NCBI RefSeq assembly: GCF_003010915.2
Contig: NZ_CP028426.1
Location: 1,116,001 to 1,180,000, forward strand
DNA length: 64,000 nt
Reading direction: 5' to 3'
DNA from: Gulosibacter molinativorax
GTDB lineage: Bacteria > Actinomycetota > Actinomycetes > Actinomycetales > Microbacteriaceae
Shown one piece after another: positions 16,429 through 24,582 of this stretch. How positions within the stretch are numbered: the stretch's first letter is position 1; every line of letters starts with the position of its first letter. The translations under genes and the position numbers were made by a program. The notes under the pieces were generated by a model. The model did no database searches and was not told where the DNA came from. It saw only the letters and a program-made list of their open reading frames with translations.

Positions 16429-17619
16429 CTAGTTGCCCAGCGCAGGGCTGAGCGATTCCTCGAGCACGGCCGCGTCGAGGGAAACCTTGAGGTCGGCGAT
16501 GATGTCGGCCGCGGGCTCAATTCCGATCGAGAAGCGCAGCAGACCCCTCGTAATCCCGGCGGCCTCCTGGGCCTCGGGTGTCATGGATGCGTGGGTCATC
16601 GTGGCCGGGTGCGCGACGAGCGACTCCGTGCCGCCGAGCGACTCGGCGAGGCTGAACAGCTCCGTGGCCTCGACGAAGCGGCGTGCCGAATCCTCGCCGC
16701 CCACGAGCTCGAGTGAAAGCATCGCGCCGAAGCCGTTCTGCTGCTTGACGGCGATCTCGTGACCCGGGTGCGATTCGAGGCCCGGGAAGTAGACATGCTT
16801 GATCGCGGGGTGGTCTTTGATCGCCTCGACGACGGCGAGCGCGTTCTCGAGGTGTCGCTGGATGCGCACCTCCAGGGTGCGTAGGCCGCGCAGGACGAGG
16901 TGCGAGTCGGCCGGACTCGCGGTGAGGCCGAGCACGTTGCCCCACCAGTTAAAGAGATCGGCGTGTTCCTGGGTCTTGCCAATGACGGCGCCCTGCACGA
17001 CGTCCGAGTGGCCGTTGAGGTACTTCGTCACCGAGTGCACGATCACGTCGACGCCGAGGTCGAACGGGCGCTGCACGAGCGGAAGGAACGTGTTGTCGGC
17101 GACGACGACGGCGCCGAGCTCGTGGCCGACGGCCGAGATCGCCTCGACGTCGGTGATGCGCAGCAGCGGGTTCGAGGGGGTCTCGAGCCAGACGAGCTTC
17201 GGGTGCAGTTCGCGCAGGCGCGCGGCGGCACCCTCGGTGTCGGAGAAGTCAACGGCCTCGAAGACGTAGTGTCCCTTTGCCCCGAGCTGCTCGAATACAC
17301 GCCAGCTACCGCCGTAACAGTCGTGCGGGTAGGCGACGACATCGCCCGGCTCGAGGAGGGAGATGAGCGAGAGCGTCACCGCGCCCATGCCGGTGGCGAC
17401 GATAGTCGCGCCCGCGCCGCCCTCGAGCTCGGCCAGCGCATCCCCGAGGAGCGCGCGAGTCGGGTTACCGGAGCGGGTGTAGTCGAACTCGCGAGGAACG
17501 CCGAACTCGGCGAACGTGTAGTTGGACGAGCTGTAGAGCGGCGGCACGACTGCACCCTGGCTCGTGTCCGTTTCAATTCCAGCTCGGATCACTCGCGTAA
17601 GGCTCGAAAATTCAGTCAT
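16429..17619 (-). CDS. metB: Cystathionine gamma-synthase/O-succinylhomoserine lyase-like PLP enzyme (MetB family)
   Basis: A 396-residue Cys/Met-metabolism PLP enzyme joining cysteine to an activated homoserine in methionine synthesis. The PLP-lysine motif is SVTKYLNGHSD; others are YTRSGNPTR, PHDCYGGSW and SLGGTESLVAHPATMTHA. As I remember them, these phrases are closer to E. coli MetB than to the mycobacterial one. The start ATG 17619 follows GAGAGAG; a longer in-frame extension looks non-coding. It sits between rpsO and pnp and has its own upstream region with two dyads. A gamma-lyase role cannot be excluded from sequence alone. Confidence 0.85.
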   Translation of the reverse strand: MTEFSSLTRVIRAGIETDTSQGAVVPPLYSSSNYTFAEFGVPREFDYTRSGNPTRALLGDALAELEGGAGATIVATGMGAVTLSLISLLEPGDVVAYPHDCYGGSWRVFEQLGAKGHYVFEAVDFSDTEGAAARLRELHPKLVWLETPSNPLLRITDVEAISAVGHELGAVVVADNTFLPLVQRPFDLGVDVIVHSVTKYLNGHSDVVQGAVIGKTQEHADLFNWWGNVLGLTASPADSHLVLRGLRTLEVRIQRHLENALAVVEAIKDHPAIKHVYFPGLESHPGHEIAVKQQNGFGAMLSLELVGGEDSARRFVEATELFSLAESLGGTESLVAHPATMTHASMTPEAQEAAGITRGLLRFSIGIEPAADIIADLKVSLDAAVLEESLSPALGN

Positions 17620-17707
17620 GGTCACTCTCTCTGCAGGAATTCGATGGATGCGGGTGCCTTTTCGGCGTCGCTCCGACTGTATGACCGAGCGGCGATGCGC
17701 GTCGTCG

Positions 17708-17730
17708 AATTGTCGCTTGGCGTCACAATT
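17708..17730. promoter_or_regulatory. Dyad upstream of metB (candidate operator, distal to the larger dyad)
   Basis: AATTGT and ACAATT, inverted, 11 nt apart, in the AT-richer stretch between the rpsO terminator and metB. Possible regulator site; no known consensus is recognised. Confidence 0.25.
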
Positions 17731-17746
17731 GGCCGACACGCTTCGT

Positions 17747-17778
17747 CATGTTCGCGAGAGCTCACAGATACGAACATG
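17747..17778. promoter_or_regulatory. Inverted repeat upstream of metB (candidate operator)
   Basis: CATGTTCG and CGAACATG, perfect 8-bp arms separated by 16 nt, between the rpsO terminator and metB. It does not match the McbR-type motif (TAGAC-N6-GTCTA) known from corynebacterial methionine genes. Confidence 0.35.
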
Positions 17779-17791
17779 CCCTGATACGAAA

Positions 17792-17816
17792 AAGCCCCCG
17801 CAAGTTGCGGGGGCTT
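17792..17816 (-). terminator. Intrinsic terminator of rpsO
   Basis: Minus-strand hairpin AAGCCCCCGC / GCGGGGGCTT with a 5-nt loop, followed by five T residues, 27 nt after the rpsO stop. It separates rpsO from metB and pnp. Confidence 0.9.
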
Positions 17817-17842
17817 GTTCAACGATCCGACGTCGCGGTGTC

Positions 17843-18112
17843 TTATCGGCGCAGGCCGAGGCGCTCGATGAGCGCACGGTAGCGGTTGATGTCGACATCC
17901 GTGAGGTAGCTCAGGAGACGGCGACGCTGACCCACGAGCAGGAGGAGACCGCGGCGCGAGTGGAAGTCGTGCTTGTGCTCCTTGAGGTGCTCGGTGAGTT
18001 CGCTAATGCGAGCCGACAGGAGCGCGATCTGAACCTCGGGGCTACCGGTGTCACCCTCGTGAGTTGCGTACTCGTCGATGATGGCTTTCTTCTTTTCTGC
18101 GTTCAGCGCCAT
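17843..18112 (-). CDS. rpsO: 30S ribosomal protein S15
   Basis: An 89-residue primary-binding ribosomal protein of the central 30S domain. It is recognisable throughout: [15 protein letters not shown], the [13 protein letters not shown] core and the terminal [17 protein letters not shown]. The start ATG 18112 follows AAGGGG. It is transcribed alone and ended by its own terminator, unlike the usual rpsO-pnp pair. Confidence 0.98.
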   Translation of the reverse strand: MALNAEKKKAIIDEYATHEGDTGSPEVQIALLSARISELTEHLKEHKHDFHSRRGLLLLVGQRRRLLSYLTDVDINRYRALIERLGLRR

Positions 18113-18230
18113 TGGCGTGAGCCCCTTTCGTTCGCTGCGCGGCGTTTTCAAACCAATTTCGAAAACTCTCTGATTCCGCGGCCGATTCACGGCAACCTCC
18201 CTAGCGTACCAGGAAAGTTACGGGGTATTA

Positions 18231-18596
18231 CTACTTCGCGTCGAGCAGATCGATAACGAAAATGAGCGTGCGACCCGCCAGCGGGTGGCCACCAGTCTCG
18301 CCATAGGCCAGTGCGGGAGGAACGGTCAGCTTGCGTCGGCCGCCAGCGCGCATCCCCGGGATGCCCATCTGCCAGCCCTTGACGAGCATCGCGAGCGGAA
18401 ACTCGACTGCCTCGCCACGTGACCAGGAGGAATCGAATTCATCGCCCGACTCGTAGTCCACGCCGAGGTAGTGCACCTTCACGGTGCCGCCCTTCGCGGC
18501 CTCAACGCCGTCACCGACGACGATGTCTTCGATCTCGAGCATGGTGGGCGCGGGGCCGTCGGGGAAATCGATCTCTGGTTTCTGCAGTTCAGTCAT
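18231..18596 (-). CDS. FKBP-type peptidyl-prolyl cis-trans isomerase
   Basis: A 121-residue single-domain FKBP fold. The conserved segments are KVHYLGVDYESGDEFDSSW, then VKGWQMGIPGMRAGGRRKL and LAYGETGG, ending in LIFVIDLL. There is no signal peptide, so it is cytosolic. Two in-frame starts lie close together; ATG 18596 (MTELQKPEID) is preferred. It lies 26 nt downstream of the PrsW-like protease gene. Confidence 0.93.
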   Translation of the reverse strand: MTELQKPEIDFPDGPAPTMLEIEDIVVGDGVEAAKGGTVKVHYLGVDYESGDEFDSSWSRGEAVEFPLAMLVKGWQMGIPGMRAGGRRKLTVPPALAYGETGGHPLAGRTLIFVIDLLDAK

Positions 18597-18622
18597 GCAC
18601 ACAAGCCAAACACACTTTTTTC

Positions 18623-19807
18623 CTATTTGTCCGCGTGACGCCGCTTGCGTGCATCCGCCAACACCTCTCGGTGCACACGCGTCGACTCAAGTAGCTCCTT
18701 CTCCCGCGTGCGACGATTCGGATCCTTCTTGTTGACGGAGGCCCGCTCGCGAGCGAACGCGAGAGCGGTGGCGTCGCTGATGAACCCGCGCATGGCATCC
18801 CCAACTTCCTCGGGTTGATCGCGCGCCCAACGCAGCGTTGAGCGGCGCACCGGCCAGTCGGTGATCATCCGGATCTCGCCGGCCGTGAACCAACCGGCCT
18901 TGCGATACTCCCCCAGGCGCAACTGAATGACCTGCTGGTCGTGCTCCTGAAGCTTGATGAGGAACCAGCCGGCGATCAGGAAGATTGGCACCTGCACGAG
19001 CACGTAATAGACGACCCAGCCGAAGGGGTTCGTCGGCTCGATCCCGAGCCACGGCAGCACGAGGACGCTGCCACCGTTCCACAGCGCGTGCAGGGCGATC
19101 GCGAAGGCGAGGCCGCCGAGGAACCCGACGACGTAGCGCCACGGCTCGCTGCGACGCGCGGCCCAACCGAGTGGCATACCGATCATGCCGGTAAAGAGCA
19201 CATGAGCGAAGGGCGACAGGATGCAGCGCACCACCAGGAGCCATACGAAATCCGCGCCGGTTGACCCGGAGGATGCGAAGTAGACGATGTTTTCGGTAAA
19301 GGCGAAACCCGCGCCAATAATCGCGCCATAGATGAAGCCATCGAGCGGTCCATTGAACTCGCGGCGCGCGATCAGCAGGAGGACGAGCAGGCCCGCGCCC
19401 TTAATCACCTCTTCGAGGACCGGCCCCTGCACCAAGATCGAAAACGCATCCACCGCGCCGTCGTCGCCGAGATACTCCCGGGCAACGTCGAGAAGAAAGT
19501 TACCCCCGATGAGCGTGCCGAGAATCGAGGCACCCGCGCCGTAGATGAAGCAGAACAGCAGCAGTAACGTCGGCTCCGGCTCCCAGCGGTCCAACCAACG
19601 AACGGCCATCAGCGACAGCGTCAGTGGAATCAGTGCCGGGATCACCATGATGATCGCGTCGACCTTCCACGTCACGAGCAGCCAGCCAACGACAACGAGG
19701 CCGATGATGACCACTATTGCGAGGACGGTCCACCAAACGAGAGGCGCTCGCGGAAGCCGAAAAAACCGGTGGTGCTGCGCGCCGGTCGGGGCGGTTGATG
19801 AATTCAA
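18623..19807 (-). CDS. PrsW-family intramembrane metalloprotease
   Basis: A 394-residue polytopic membrane protein with about eight hydrophobic segments. It carries the PrsW-type glutamate pair (GPVLEEVIKG, about residue 130) and a second conserved region (FAFTENIVYF, then HALWNGG). In Bacillus, PrsW cleaves an anti-sigma factor; the substrate here is unknown. The C-terminal 100 residues are hydrophilic. The start is TTG 19807, with no strong ribosome-binding site, so the N-terminus is uncertain; no sigma or anti-sigma gene is adjacent. Confidence 0.82.
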   Translation of the reverse strand: MNSSTAPTGAQHHRFFRLPRAPLVWWTVLAIVVIIGLVVVGWLLVTWKVDAIIMVIPALIPLTLSLMAVRWLDRWEPEPTLLLLFCFIYGAGASILGTLIGGNFLLDVAREYLGDDGAVDAFSILVQGPVLEEVIKGAGLLVLLLIARREFNGPLDGFIYGAIIGAGFAFTENIVYFASSGSTGADFVWLLVVRCILSPFAHVLFTGMIGMPLGWAARRSEPWRYVVGFLGGLAFAIALHALWNGGSVLVLPWLGIEPTNPFGWVVYYVLVQVPIFLIAGWFLIKLQEHDQQVIQLRLGEYRKAGWFTAGEIRMITDWPVRRSTLRWARDQPEEVGDAMRGFISDATALAFARERASVNKKDPNRRTREKELLESTRVHREVLADARKRRHADK

Positions 19808-19930
19808 AAAGTTTCCACTACGTGTTCAAGGAAGATCAGGGATCAATCATGGCAAAGCGTAGCCTGACTGTCACGCTCCCCCTCCCACCACGCCCTGCCT
19901 TACTTGCACGGCAATCAAGATCGAGACCGG

Positions 19931-19936
19931 TAGATT
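19931..19936 (+). promoter_or_regulatory. Candidate -10 box for the leaderless YtxH-like gene
   Basis: Plus-strand TAGATT six nucleotides before ATG 19943. A TTGCAC at 19904 could be a -35, but its 21-nt spacing is long. Confidence 0.4.
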
Positions 19937-19942
19937 AGAGGC

Positions 19943-20425
19943 ATGAAGCGATTGATGTTTATCGTCGGCGCCGGGATCGGTTTCGTTCTCGGTGCACGCG
20001 CGGGGCGTGAGCGATACGAGCAGATCAAGCGAGCCGCAACCGTCGCCGCCGAATCCGCCCCAGCCCAGCGCGCAGTTGATCTCGCCCAACGGGGCACGGA
20101 CGCTGCCACCGATCAGCTCGCGAAGCTTTCCGGCCGCGTGTCGGAATCCTCCAAGGAGTTCGAGTCCAAGGTCGTCCACACGGCCGAAGAGCTCCGCGAG
20201 GAACTCCTCCGCCGCACCGAGGATGCCAGGACGAGCCTCGAGGAAGCGCGCACCTCCGCCAAAGAATGGGTGGACCACACCAAGGAACGCAGCATCGAGT
20301 TCCAGGCGCAGAACGTGGTCGCCGTCGGTGACATGCGCGCCGAGGCACTCGCGGACCTCGACGACTCCGTCGAAGACGAGATGGTGGACGAGGGCCACGC
20401 GGACGAGCGAAATCGGCGCGACTAG
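19943..20425 (+). CDS. YtxH-like small membrane-anchored protein
   Basis: A 160-residue protein starting MKRLMFIVGAGIGFVLGARA, a short membrane anchor followed at once by the basic RAGRERYEQIK segment typical of YtxH-like/DUF proteins in actinobacteria. The remainder is a long, highly charged amphipathic helical region without cysteines. The function is unknown; a cell-envelope or stress role is often suggested for relatives. It is divergent from the PrsW-like gene and convergent with aspA, with tandem repeats after its stop codon. Confidence 0.72.
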   Translation: MKRLMFIVGAGIGFVLGARAGRERYEQIKRAATVAAESAPAQRAVDLAQRGTDAATDQLAKLSGRVSESSKEFESKVVHTAEELREELLRRTEDARTSLEEARTSAKEWVDHTKERSIEFQAQNVVAVGDMRAEALADLDDSVEDEMVDEGHADERNRRD

Positions 20426-20431
20426 CGCGTC

Positions 20432-20491
20432 GAGCGAGCACGCACGGAGCTAGCTAGCACTGAGCTAGCACGCACCGAGCAAGCACGCACC
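20432..20491. repeat. Four tandem 15-bp repeats
   Basis: Four contiguous units with consensus GAGCWAGCACGCACC start 6 nt after the TAG of the YtxH-like gene. Units 3 and 4 differ at one position; units 1 and 2 are more diverged. No coding role is seen. Confidence 0.75.
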
Positions 20492-20514
20492 GAAATTCGG
20501 TCGTGCCAAACACA

Positions 20515-20553
20515 CGAATGGTCCCCAACGCCGACTGCGTTCGGGACCATTCG
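20515..20553. terminator. Hairpin between convergent YtxH-like gene and aspA
   Basis: CGAATGGTCCC pairs with GGGACCATTCG (11 bp); a further AACGC/GCGTT pair lies inside, giving a long stem. It sits between two convergent gene ends without a T-tract, so it is terminator-like rather than proven. Confidence 0.65.
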
Positions 20554-20594
20554 CATCTTCGCCGCCGCGGTTCCTCCGGGCGGAGGCGCGCGAC

Positions 20595-22094
20595 TTAGAA
20601 GAAGTGCGCGAGCTCGGTCGTGTCGAGCGAATCGATCTTGCGCTCGCGCTCGGCGATTTCGTCGTCCGACAAGAACTCCGCGCCGGCATCCGGGTGCGGC
20701 CCGGCGAGTACGGCGGGCACGAGCATCGCGTCCACCTGTTCGCGGCTCATGAGCCCCTCGGAGACGGCGAGGTCGGCCACGTTTTCGCCCGTGCGCTGCG
20801 CCGTCTTTGCAATTCGCGAGGCGGCTGCGTAACCGATCACGGGATTCAGCGCGGTCACGAGACCGATGTTGGAGGCGACCTGGGCCGCGGTCTTCTCCGC
20901 GTTGGCCGTGATGCCGGTGATGGCGTTGACGCGCAGCGTGCGCATCGCGCGACGCAGCCAGACCGAGTTCTGCATCAGCGTGTGCATCATAACCGGCTCG
21001 AATGCGTTGAGCTGCAGCTGGCCTGCCTCGGAAGCGAACGAAATTGCGACGTCACCACCGGCGATCATGAATGCGACCTGGTTCACGGCTTCCGGGATCA
21101 CCGGGTTCACCTTGCCCGGCATGATCGAGGAGCCGGCCTGGCGAGCGGGAAGGTTGATCTCGCCGAACCCGGCCTGCGGGCCCGAAGAGAGCAGGCGCAG
21201 ATCGTTGCAGATCTTCGAGAGCTTCATCGCGCCGCGCTTCATTACTGAGGACAGCGACATGAATACGCCCGTGTCGCTCGTCGCCTCGATCAGGTCGGTC
21301 GCAGTCTGCAGATACTCGTACCCCGTGATGTCGCGAAGGTGCTTGATCACCGCTTCGCGGTATCCGGGATGCGTGTTGATTCCGGTGCCGATCGCAGTCG
21401 CGCCGAGGTTGAGCTCGAGCAGGAGCGGCTGCACATCACGCAGTCGCTGGATATCTTCACCGATCGTGACGGAGAAGCCGTGGAACTCCTGCCCCAATGT
21501 CATGGGCACCGCATCCTGCATCTGCGTGCGGCCGACCTTGAGGACGTCGCGGAACTCGTAGCCCTTCTTGCGCAGCGAGTCCTGCAGCAGCTGGTATTCC
21601 GCAATGAGGTTGTGCGTCGAGTGCACGAGCCCGAGCTTCACCGCGGACGGGTAGGCGTCGTTCGTCGACTGCGAGAGGTTCACGTGGTCGTTCGGCGACA
21701 TGTATGCGTAGTCGCCGCGCGGGCGACCGGCGAGCTCGAGCGCTCGGTTCGCGATCACCTCGTTGGCGTTCATGTTGGACGACGTACCGGCACCGCCCTG
21801 GATGACCCCGACGATGAACTGGTCGTGGAGCTGACCCTCAATGATGTCCTGGCAAGCGCGGTCGATGAGGTCGGCGCGTTCGGCGTCGAGCTCCCCCGTC
21901 TCGAGGTTCGCGCGCGCCGCGGCCTGTTTCACCTGCGCGAGGCCGACGAGGAAGTCGGGATAGACGTTGATCTGGCGACGTGAGATATCAAAATTCTCGA
22001 CGGCGCGGGCGGTATTCACGCCCCAGTACGCGTCGGCGGGGATTTTGATCTCCCCGATCGAATCCTGCTCTACACGGAACTCCTGATCAGCCAT
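20595..22094 (-). CDS. aspA: Aspartate ammonia-lyase
   Basis: A 499-residue member of the fumarase/aspartase superfamily, converting L-aspartate to fumarate and ammonia. The superfamily signature is GSSIMPGKVNPVIPE; the aspartase-typical start region (RVEQDSIGEIKIPADAYWGVNT) and TSSNMNANEV are present. Fumarase C shares the signature, but the overall phrases (GRTQMQDAVPMTLGQEF, SKICNDLRLLSSGP) are those of aspartase. The start is ATG 22094; an in-frame GTG five codons earlier is possible. A TAGACT box 50 nt upstream may be its -10. Confidence 0.93.
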   Translation of the reverse strand: MADQEFRVEQDSIGEIKIPADAYWGVNTARAVENFDISRRQINVYPDFLVGLAQVKQAAARANLETGELDAERADLIDRACQDIIEGQLHDQFIVGVIQGGAGTSSNMNANEVIANRALELAGRPRGDYAYMSPNDHVNLSQSTNDAYPSAVKLGLVHSTHNLIAEYQLLQDSLRKKGYEFRDVLKVGRTQMQDAVPMTLGQEFHGFSVTIGEDIQRLRDVQPLLLELNLGATAIGTGINTHPGYREAVIKHLRDITGYEYLQTATDLIEATSDTGVFMSLSSVMKRGAMKLSKICNDLRLLSSGPQAGFGEINLPARQAGSSIMPGKVNPVIPEAVNQVAFMIAGGDVAISFASEAGQLQLNAFEPVMMHTLMQNSVWLRRAMRTLRVNAITGITANAEKTAAQVASNIGLVTALNPVIGYAAASRIAKTAQRTGENVADLAVSEGLMSREQVDAMLVPAVLAGPHPDAGAEFLSDDEIAERERKIDSLDTTELAHFF

Positions 22095-22144
22095 TTTTAT
22101 TGGTCTCACCTTCGTCGATATCGGTGGCTACATTGCCGAGACAA

Positions 22145-22150
22145 AGTCTA
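22145..22150 (-). promoter_or_regulatory. Candidate -10 box of aspA
   Basis: Minus-strand TAGACT, 50 nt before ATG 22094, in the helicase-aspA gap. The same hexamer occurs before hrcA, truB, panE and ispG. Confidence 0.35.
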
Positions 22151-22208
22151 CGGCCCCGAGTATCCCAAATCTGTGTCGAAGTGACCGACTATGTGCCGAA
22201 AGGCTTGT

Positions 22209-24356
22209 TCAGTTGCCCAACCTGTGCTCGAGGCCGCGCAGCAGCATCTTCACGATCGCCTCGACCTGGATGTCCTCGCTCTGGATCTCGCCCTCGTCCG
22301 TGCCCTCGAGGGCCCGGGCCGCGAGGCCCTGCTTGGAGTCGATGAGCTCGGCGACGTGCACGTCGATGGTCTGGGAGGCGAGGATGCGCCATGCGGTGAC
22401 CGGTTCATCCTGCCCGATGCGGTGGACGCGGTCGATCGCCTGGGTCTGCTCCGCCGCGGTCCAGCTGAGCTCGGCGAGGACGACGTCACTCGCGACCTGG
22501 AGGTTAATACCGACGCCGGCCGCCATCAGCGAACAGATGATGACCTGGACCTCGGAGTCCTTCTGGAACGACTCGATCGCACGGTCGCGCGCAACTTGTG
22601 TCTGGTCGCCGCGGATCGAGACCGTCCGCACGCCCTCGCGCTCGAAGACCGCCTGGGCGCGATCCATCGCCTCGATGTGCTTTGCGAAGAACACGACCTT
22701 GCCAACCGAGTGCGCGAGCTGCGCGGTGTACTCGGCAGCGAGTTCCGATTTCGCGACACCGATGCGGTGCAGCATCGAGAAGATCGAGTCGCCCGCCGAA
22801 GAGACCTTTGATTCCTCGATTTCCTGACGCGCCAGCATTCGAAGCCGGTTCTCGTCGACCGTGTCTGCGGGCAGATCCGCCGCGGCAATCATGCGATCGT
22901 AACGCCCAAGCAGACGCTCCACGAGCAGCCGCTCCGACTTCCGAATCGAGTTGCCTTCCTCGGAATCGAGCTCGACCGGCATGTCGATGATGCGCTTCGA
23001 CGGGAGAGACTTCGCGACGTCGATCTTGCGACGACGCACGATGCCCTGGTCGATCACCGCGCGGCGGCCCGCGGCCAGGAATCCCGCATCGGATGGCACG
23101 AGGCCGGTCTCATCGAGCGCATCCATCAGTGTCGGCGCGGGCTTGTCGCCATCGAGCCAGCCGAGGAACTGCCAGATGGCTTTGAAGTCCTCGACGTCGT
23201 TGATGAGCGGCGTACCCGTGAGCGCCATCAGCAGCGGCTCGACACCCGGGATGTGCTGGCGAATTGACTGCGCCAGCTGCAGCACGAGGCGCGAGCGCTG
23301 CGACTGCAGGTTCTTGATGAAGTGGGCCTCGTCCACGACCATGCCGCGGAAGCCGATCTTTCGCAGCCAGCCAATGTGCCGGTCAAGAATCTCGTAGTTG
23401 ACGATGAACACGTCGCTGAAGGCGTCCACGTCGTTGCCATCGCCCGAGATCACGGTCGCGCGGCGACCCGGCGTCCAGCGTTCGACCTCCTGCTGCCAGT
23501 TTGTCTTCACGACGTTCGGCACGACGCACAGGAGCGGGAACGCATCCGCCACCGAGGCGGCGAGGATGCTCTGGGCCGTCTTTCCGAGGCCCGGCTCGTC
23601 GGCGAGGAGGAACGTGCGGTGCCCCTCACGGACGGATTCGATCAGCTGCGCCTGGTGCGGCATGAGCTCCTGGCCCTGCGGCGCCACGCGGTCGAAGCGC
23701 GGAGACTCGGGGAGGTCCATCGATGCGGCTCCCCCGCCGGCGCCGGTCTCGAAGGCCTTGAGCAGCGAGCTCAGCAGCTCCCAATTGCGCAGCCGCGAGT
23801 AGTGTTCCTCGAGCGGGCGAATCTTGCTGAGATCGGGCGCGAGGAACGGCGAGGAGCGCACGCGCGACTTGACGCTCACGGGGAGCACCTGCCGCTCGAG
23901 GATCTTCTGTTCGAAGCCCTCCTTGGGTGCCTCCTCCTCGACGGGCTCGTCGACGACCATGTCGACGCCGCCCGCGAAGAGCATCTGCTTGCGCAGCTCG
24001 CGTGCCTGCGGGGTCGTAGGTGCCTTCGCATCCAACAGCGCGATCAGCGTCGTGTCGCGGGCCGCCGTCTTCGCGAGGATGGCGGCCAGCCCATCGAGCC
24101 GCTTCATCGACTCGTCGCGCTCCTTGTCGGTCACGGAAGTATCCGTCTTCAACCGCGTGCGCTCCTCGCGCATGAGGAGCGCTGCGACCTGGAACTTCGT
24201 CCGATTCGCCGGGGAGACGCGGCCGCGCGCCGCGGCAGCCTCGACCTCGCGTGCGGCCTTGGCCAGCTGCGGGATTATGCCGGTGTTGTCGAGCGGGTTC
24301 CGCTGACGGCGTCGCGAAGCGTGCTGGTTCAAACGCGATCGGGTTTTGGGCGTCAT
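22209..24356 (-). CDS. SNF2-family DEAD/DEAH-box helicase
   Basis: A 715-residue Swi2/Snf2 ATPase. Walker A is ADEPGLGKT at about residues 252-260 and motif II DEAH near 342. The helicase C-terminal domain has SLMAAGVGINLQVAS and motif VI IDRVHRIGQ near 655. The N-terminal 200 residues are lineage-specific. The family remodels DNA-protein complexes; no restriction, methylase or defence gene is adjacent, so a housekeeping repair or transcription role is likeliest. GGAGGGG precedes ATG 24356. Confidence 0.92.
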   Translation of the reverse strand: MTPKTRSRLNQHASRRRQRNPLDNTGIIPQLAKAAREVEAAAARGRVSPANRTKFQVAALLMREERTRLKTDTSVTDKERDESMKRLDGLAAILAKTAARDTTLIALLDAKAPTTPQARELRKQMLFAGGVDMVVDEPVEEEAPKEGFEQKILERQVLPVSVKSRVRSSPFLAPDLSKIRPLEEHYSRLRNWELLSSLLKAFETGAGGGAASMDLPESPRFDRVAPQGQELMPHQAQLIESVREGHRTFLLADEPGLGKTAQSILAASVADAFPLLCVVPNVVKTNWQQEVERWTPGRRATVISGDGNDVDAFSDVFIVNYEILDRHIGWLRKIGFRGMVVDEAHFIKNLQSQRSRLVLQLAQSIRQHIPGVEPLLMALTGTPLINDVEDFKAIWQFLGWLDGDKPAPTLMDALDETGLVPSDAGFLAAGRRAVIDQGIVRRRKIDVAKSLPSKRIIDMPVELDSEEGNSIRKSERLLVERLLGRYDRMIAAADLPADTVDENRLRMLARQEIEESKVSSAGDSIFSMLHRIGVAKSELAAEYTAQLAHSVGKVVFFAKHIEAMDRAQAVFEREGVRTVSIRGDQTQVARDRAIESFQKDSEVQVIICSLMAAGVGINLQVASDVVLAELSWTAAEQTQAIDRVHRIGQDEPVTAWRILASQTIDVHVAELIDSKQGLAARALEGTDEGEIQSEDIQVEAIVKMLLRGLEHRLGN

Positions 24357-24582
24357 GCCCCTCCTTCGGTGAACAATCCGGCTCGAGGAGCCGATGTCAG
24401 GCCGCGCGTTCTCTCAACGGTGCGACCAAAAAACGTTGCCGTCAACGACGACTTATTCGTGGTGACGCGGACTCGGGGATATACAGAGATCCCTAGAATG
24501 CAGGCGTCCTGAACAGTGTAGCGCCTGGGAATCAACATGGGCGAATCGCCGGGCCGAGATCTCTATCGCCAGCGGTGCAATA
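24357..24582. other. Divergent intergenic region (helicase / DinB-fold gene)
   Basis: 226 nt without a gene. It holds the helicase ribosome-binding site, a short palindrome (CGGCTC-gag-GAGCCG) near 24379, and TAGAAT at 24494-24499, which could be a -10 box for the plus-strand gene, though without a good -35. Nothing else is recognised. Confidence 0.4.

Noticed and set aside
19943..20425. Minus-strand open frame at 19871-20398 as the real gene
   Set aside because: The plus-strand frame has a typical membrane anchor and YtxH-like start and a -10 box; the minus-strand frame has no family motif.
20432..20491. CRISPR mini-array
   Set aside because: Units are contiguous 15-mers without spacers, so it is a minisatellite.
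22209..24356. SNF2 helicase as part of a defence island
   Set aside because: Neighbours are aspartase and a DinB-fold protein; no methylase, nuclease or other defence gene is near.
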